Source: a virus. From it: a stretch of DNA of 45,783 bases. The position numbers and the translations under genes are program-made. Position 1 is the first letter of the stretch, and the number at the start of each line of letters is the position of its first letter. The stretch is taken from the IMG/VR virus record IMGVR_UViG_3300044716_000327, positions 1 through 45,783 of that record; one strand, written 5' to 3'. A model generated the notes under the pieces. It searched no databases, was not told the origin of the DNA, and saw only the letters and a list, made by a program, of their open reading frames with translations. Positions 44,437 through 45,783 of the stretch are shown here, one piece after another.

Positions 44437-45327
44437 TTAACTCCAAGTGACGGTGCCGGTGCCTGCGGTGATGGTCAGCACCGCGTCTGTGCCAACTGTG
44501 GTGCGCGTGGCAGTCAATCCAGCCGAGAGCGTGGCGACTGCCTGCGAGGCGTTCCATCGCAGGATGACGACACCGCTGCCGCCGTTTCCGCCATTGCTGG
44601 ACGCGGTTCCATTGCAAGCTGCACCGCCGCCGCCGCCGCCAGTACCCGCCGCGCCAGCCGTCCCTGCGACAGCAAGGTCAGAGGAACCTGCGCCGCCGCC
44701 TGTCAGCCCGCCTGAGCCAGCCGTCGATGTGCCAACGTATCCACCGCCGCCACCACCGGCCCCGTAGAAAATGGTTGTGCCGGTGATCGCGGACGATCTG
44801 CCGATTCCACCGTTACCAGACGCCGACGCCGTGGAGTCTGCACCGGCGGCACCCGCACCGCCGCCACCACCGGAAGAGGTTGCAGCACTGACGCCCTGAC
44901 CTCCGGTGTTGCCTTGGAGCGAGATCAATGACGACATCCGAGTAAGGAAGGAATTGCCAGCACCAGAAGCACCAGTGGCGCCGATAGATCCACCCGTGTT
45001 TGAACCGCTGCCACCGAGCGCAACGATTGAGCCAAACACTGATAGTCCGCCGTTGGCCCCTGCGTTGTTCGCGGCTGTGGCACCTGCTCCACCTGCACCG
45101 ATCTGTACAGAGTAGTTCGTCATAAGCGTGATGCCGATGCTTTGCTCAACAAAGCCGCCACCACCGCCGCCGCCGGCAGCCCTATCGTTGCGCCTAGCCG
45201 CACCGCCACCACCAGCGACGATAAGTGCCTGCACGGCCAGCAACTTCCTCGCATCGGCAGTGCCACTAAACGGCCCCTGTACGGGCGTGACGATCTGCCC
45301 GCCTAGTCCGTAGATTCCTTGGTTCAC
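44437..45327 (-). CDS. glycine-rich adhesin
   Basis: Encodes 296 residues from GTG 45327, overlapping the previous stop as GTGA; ATG 45393 would add an out-of-place tail. Long glycine runs (AGGGGGGGF, GAGGGGGGYVG, TGGGGGGAACNG) alternate with Ser/Ala/Thr strands. The end GSGVVILRWN is close to the end of the other adhesin (GSGVVIIKSQ). It is likely a receptor-binding tip built of polyglycine helices, as in some known phage adhesins; this is inference. Confidence 0.6.
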   Translation of the reverse strand: MNQGIYGLGGQIVTPVQGPFSGTADARKLLAVQALIVAGGGGAARRNDRAAGGGGGGGFVEQSIGITLMTNYSVQIGAGGAGATAANNAGANGGLSVFGSIVALGGSGSNTGGSIGATGASGAGNSFLTRMSSLISLQGNTGGQGVSAATSSGGGGGAGAAGADSTASASGNGGIGRSSAITGTTIFYGAGGGGGGYVGTSTAGSGGLTGGGAGSSDLAVAGTAGAAGTGGGGGGAACNGTASSNGGNGGSGVVILRWNASQAVATLSAGLTATRTTVGTDAVLTITAGTGTVTWS

Positions 45328-45707
45328 AGGTCGGCCCCTAGGGCCGTGACGTGCGTGGTCTGTGCCACGGATGTTGTCACGCGGATCGACCAAGACGCGG
45401 ACGGCAGAATCAGGTTGTTGTAGCTAGTGCTGACGCGGGTCTGCTGCACAGTGCTAGAGCCGGTCGCAGCCGCCACAGTGATTTCGTCAAAGTGCCAGTA
45501 CGTTGTGCCGTCGTACAGAAACACGCGGACGATAGCCGCCGCGCTCGTCGCTGCCAGCTTCACAACGATTTCAGCAATGCGGGTGCCAGTGCTTGCACCC
45601 GTGATGAGCGTGCCTACGTTCGTCGGTGCGGTGTAGCTAGATTCCGCCGTGGCGATGCTGACTGCACCGATGCGGGGCGTGACTGCGAATACTGGATCGG
45701 CTGCCAT
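45324..45707 (-). CDS. beta-rich virion protein
   Basis: Encodes 127 residues from ATG 45707 (AGGAGCATCTC). The sequence is a small beta sandwich type (ATAESSYTAPTNVGTLITGA, then IAEIVVKLAATSAAAIVRVF, LYDGTTYWHF, NLILPSASWSIRVTTS), seen in phage appendage proteins next to fibres. No catalytic residues. It is coupled to the glycine-rich adhesin. Confidence 0.55.
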   Translation of the reverse strand: MAADPVFAVTPRIGAVSIATAESSYTAPTNVGTLITGASTGTRIAEIVVKLAATSAAAIVRVFLYDGTTYWHFDEITVAAATGSSTVQQTRVSTSYNNLILPSASWSIRVTTSVAQTTHVTALGADL

Positions 45708-45716
45708 GAGATGCTC

Positions 45717-45783
45717 CTATCGAAAGTTTGCCCACAAATAAAGTCTGGTCGCCGCGTGCTTGTGAGTCGTTGCCGCTGCGCCG
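45717..45783 (-). CDS. 3' end of a gene continuing past the right edge
   Basis: An open frame enters from the right edge and ends at TAG 45719-45717, inside the next gene's AGGAG site. It encodes a 21-residue tail (AAATTHKHAATRLYLWANFR). The stop/ribosome-site overlap is the operon style of this region. Only a C-terminus is seen, so no name is given. Confidence 0.4.
   Translation of the reverse strand, partial: GAAATTHKHAATRLYLWANFR

Noticed and set aside
1-45783. CRISPR array or rRNA
   Set aside because: No regularly spaced repeats of 25-40 bp with unique spacers and no rRNA-like sequence were seen.

Overview
This window is a large piece of a tailed-phage (or prophage) genome from a GC-rich bacterium. 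The evidence is a complete run of tail, adhesin and internal-virion genes on the minus strand, an ERF/exonuclease/SSB recombination module, an integrase, a phage-type sigma factor and dozens of tiny, tightly overlapping genes. Small families typical of phages of Beta- and Gammaproteobacteria (the HTPGPW family, the NYETW family, a BPSL0761-like protein) suggest a proteobacterial host; this is inference. Nozzle-like and internal ejection-type proteins point to a short-tailed (podovirus-like) virion. Terminase, portal, major capsid, DNA polymerase and a recognisable endolysin are not in the window, so it is not a full genome.

Region 1 (1-10,111, plus strand): an accessory/early arm of about 30 small genes, many joined by ATGA, TGATG or 8-nt overlaps with strong GGAGG ribosome sites. 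Its most recognisable members are a class II glutamine amidotransferase followed by an overlapping amidoligase (3,110-5,058), a two-gene peptide or cell-wall modification system, and a serine recombinase (9,338-10,111). A terminator-like hairpin with a GCAA loop lies inside the start of the amidoligase gene.

Region 2 (9,960-15,756, minus strand): one overlapping operon running from an HNH nuclease through an Hjc-like nuclease, a degenerate zincin-like protein, a subtilisin-type serine protease, small membrane proteins, a papain-like cysteine protease and a Cys-rich small protein to a sigma-70-like factor. The sigma gene is antisense to the end of the serine recombinase gene. The operon is preceded by about 330 bp without a convincing gene. 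That stretch carries a palindrome between direct repeats and a promoter-like motif that recurs at 5,358.

Region 3 (16,091-22,637, minus strand): small genes, a PD-(D/E)XK-like nuclease, an HTH protein, a superfamily 2 helicase split over two frames, SSB, ERF annealase and a RecE/YqaJ-like exonuclease. The last three form a recombination operon with ATGA and 8-nt overlaps.

Region 4 (22,638-23,797): a tRNA-like sequence (good 5' half, poor 3' half) with its own promoter-like boxes, adjacent to a plus-strand tyrosine integrase; this is the best candidate for attP.

Region 5 (23,774-45,783, minus strand): the virion module. Read in the direction of transcription (right to left) it holds glycine-rich adhesins and a fibre, a neck-like protein, a nozzle-like protein apparently divided over two genes with eight fibronectin III domains and a lectin-like domain in the first, a protein with 43 cysteines, and a set of Ala/Gln/Gly-rich and very large proteins likely to be internal (ejected) virion proteins.
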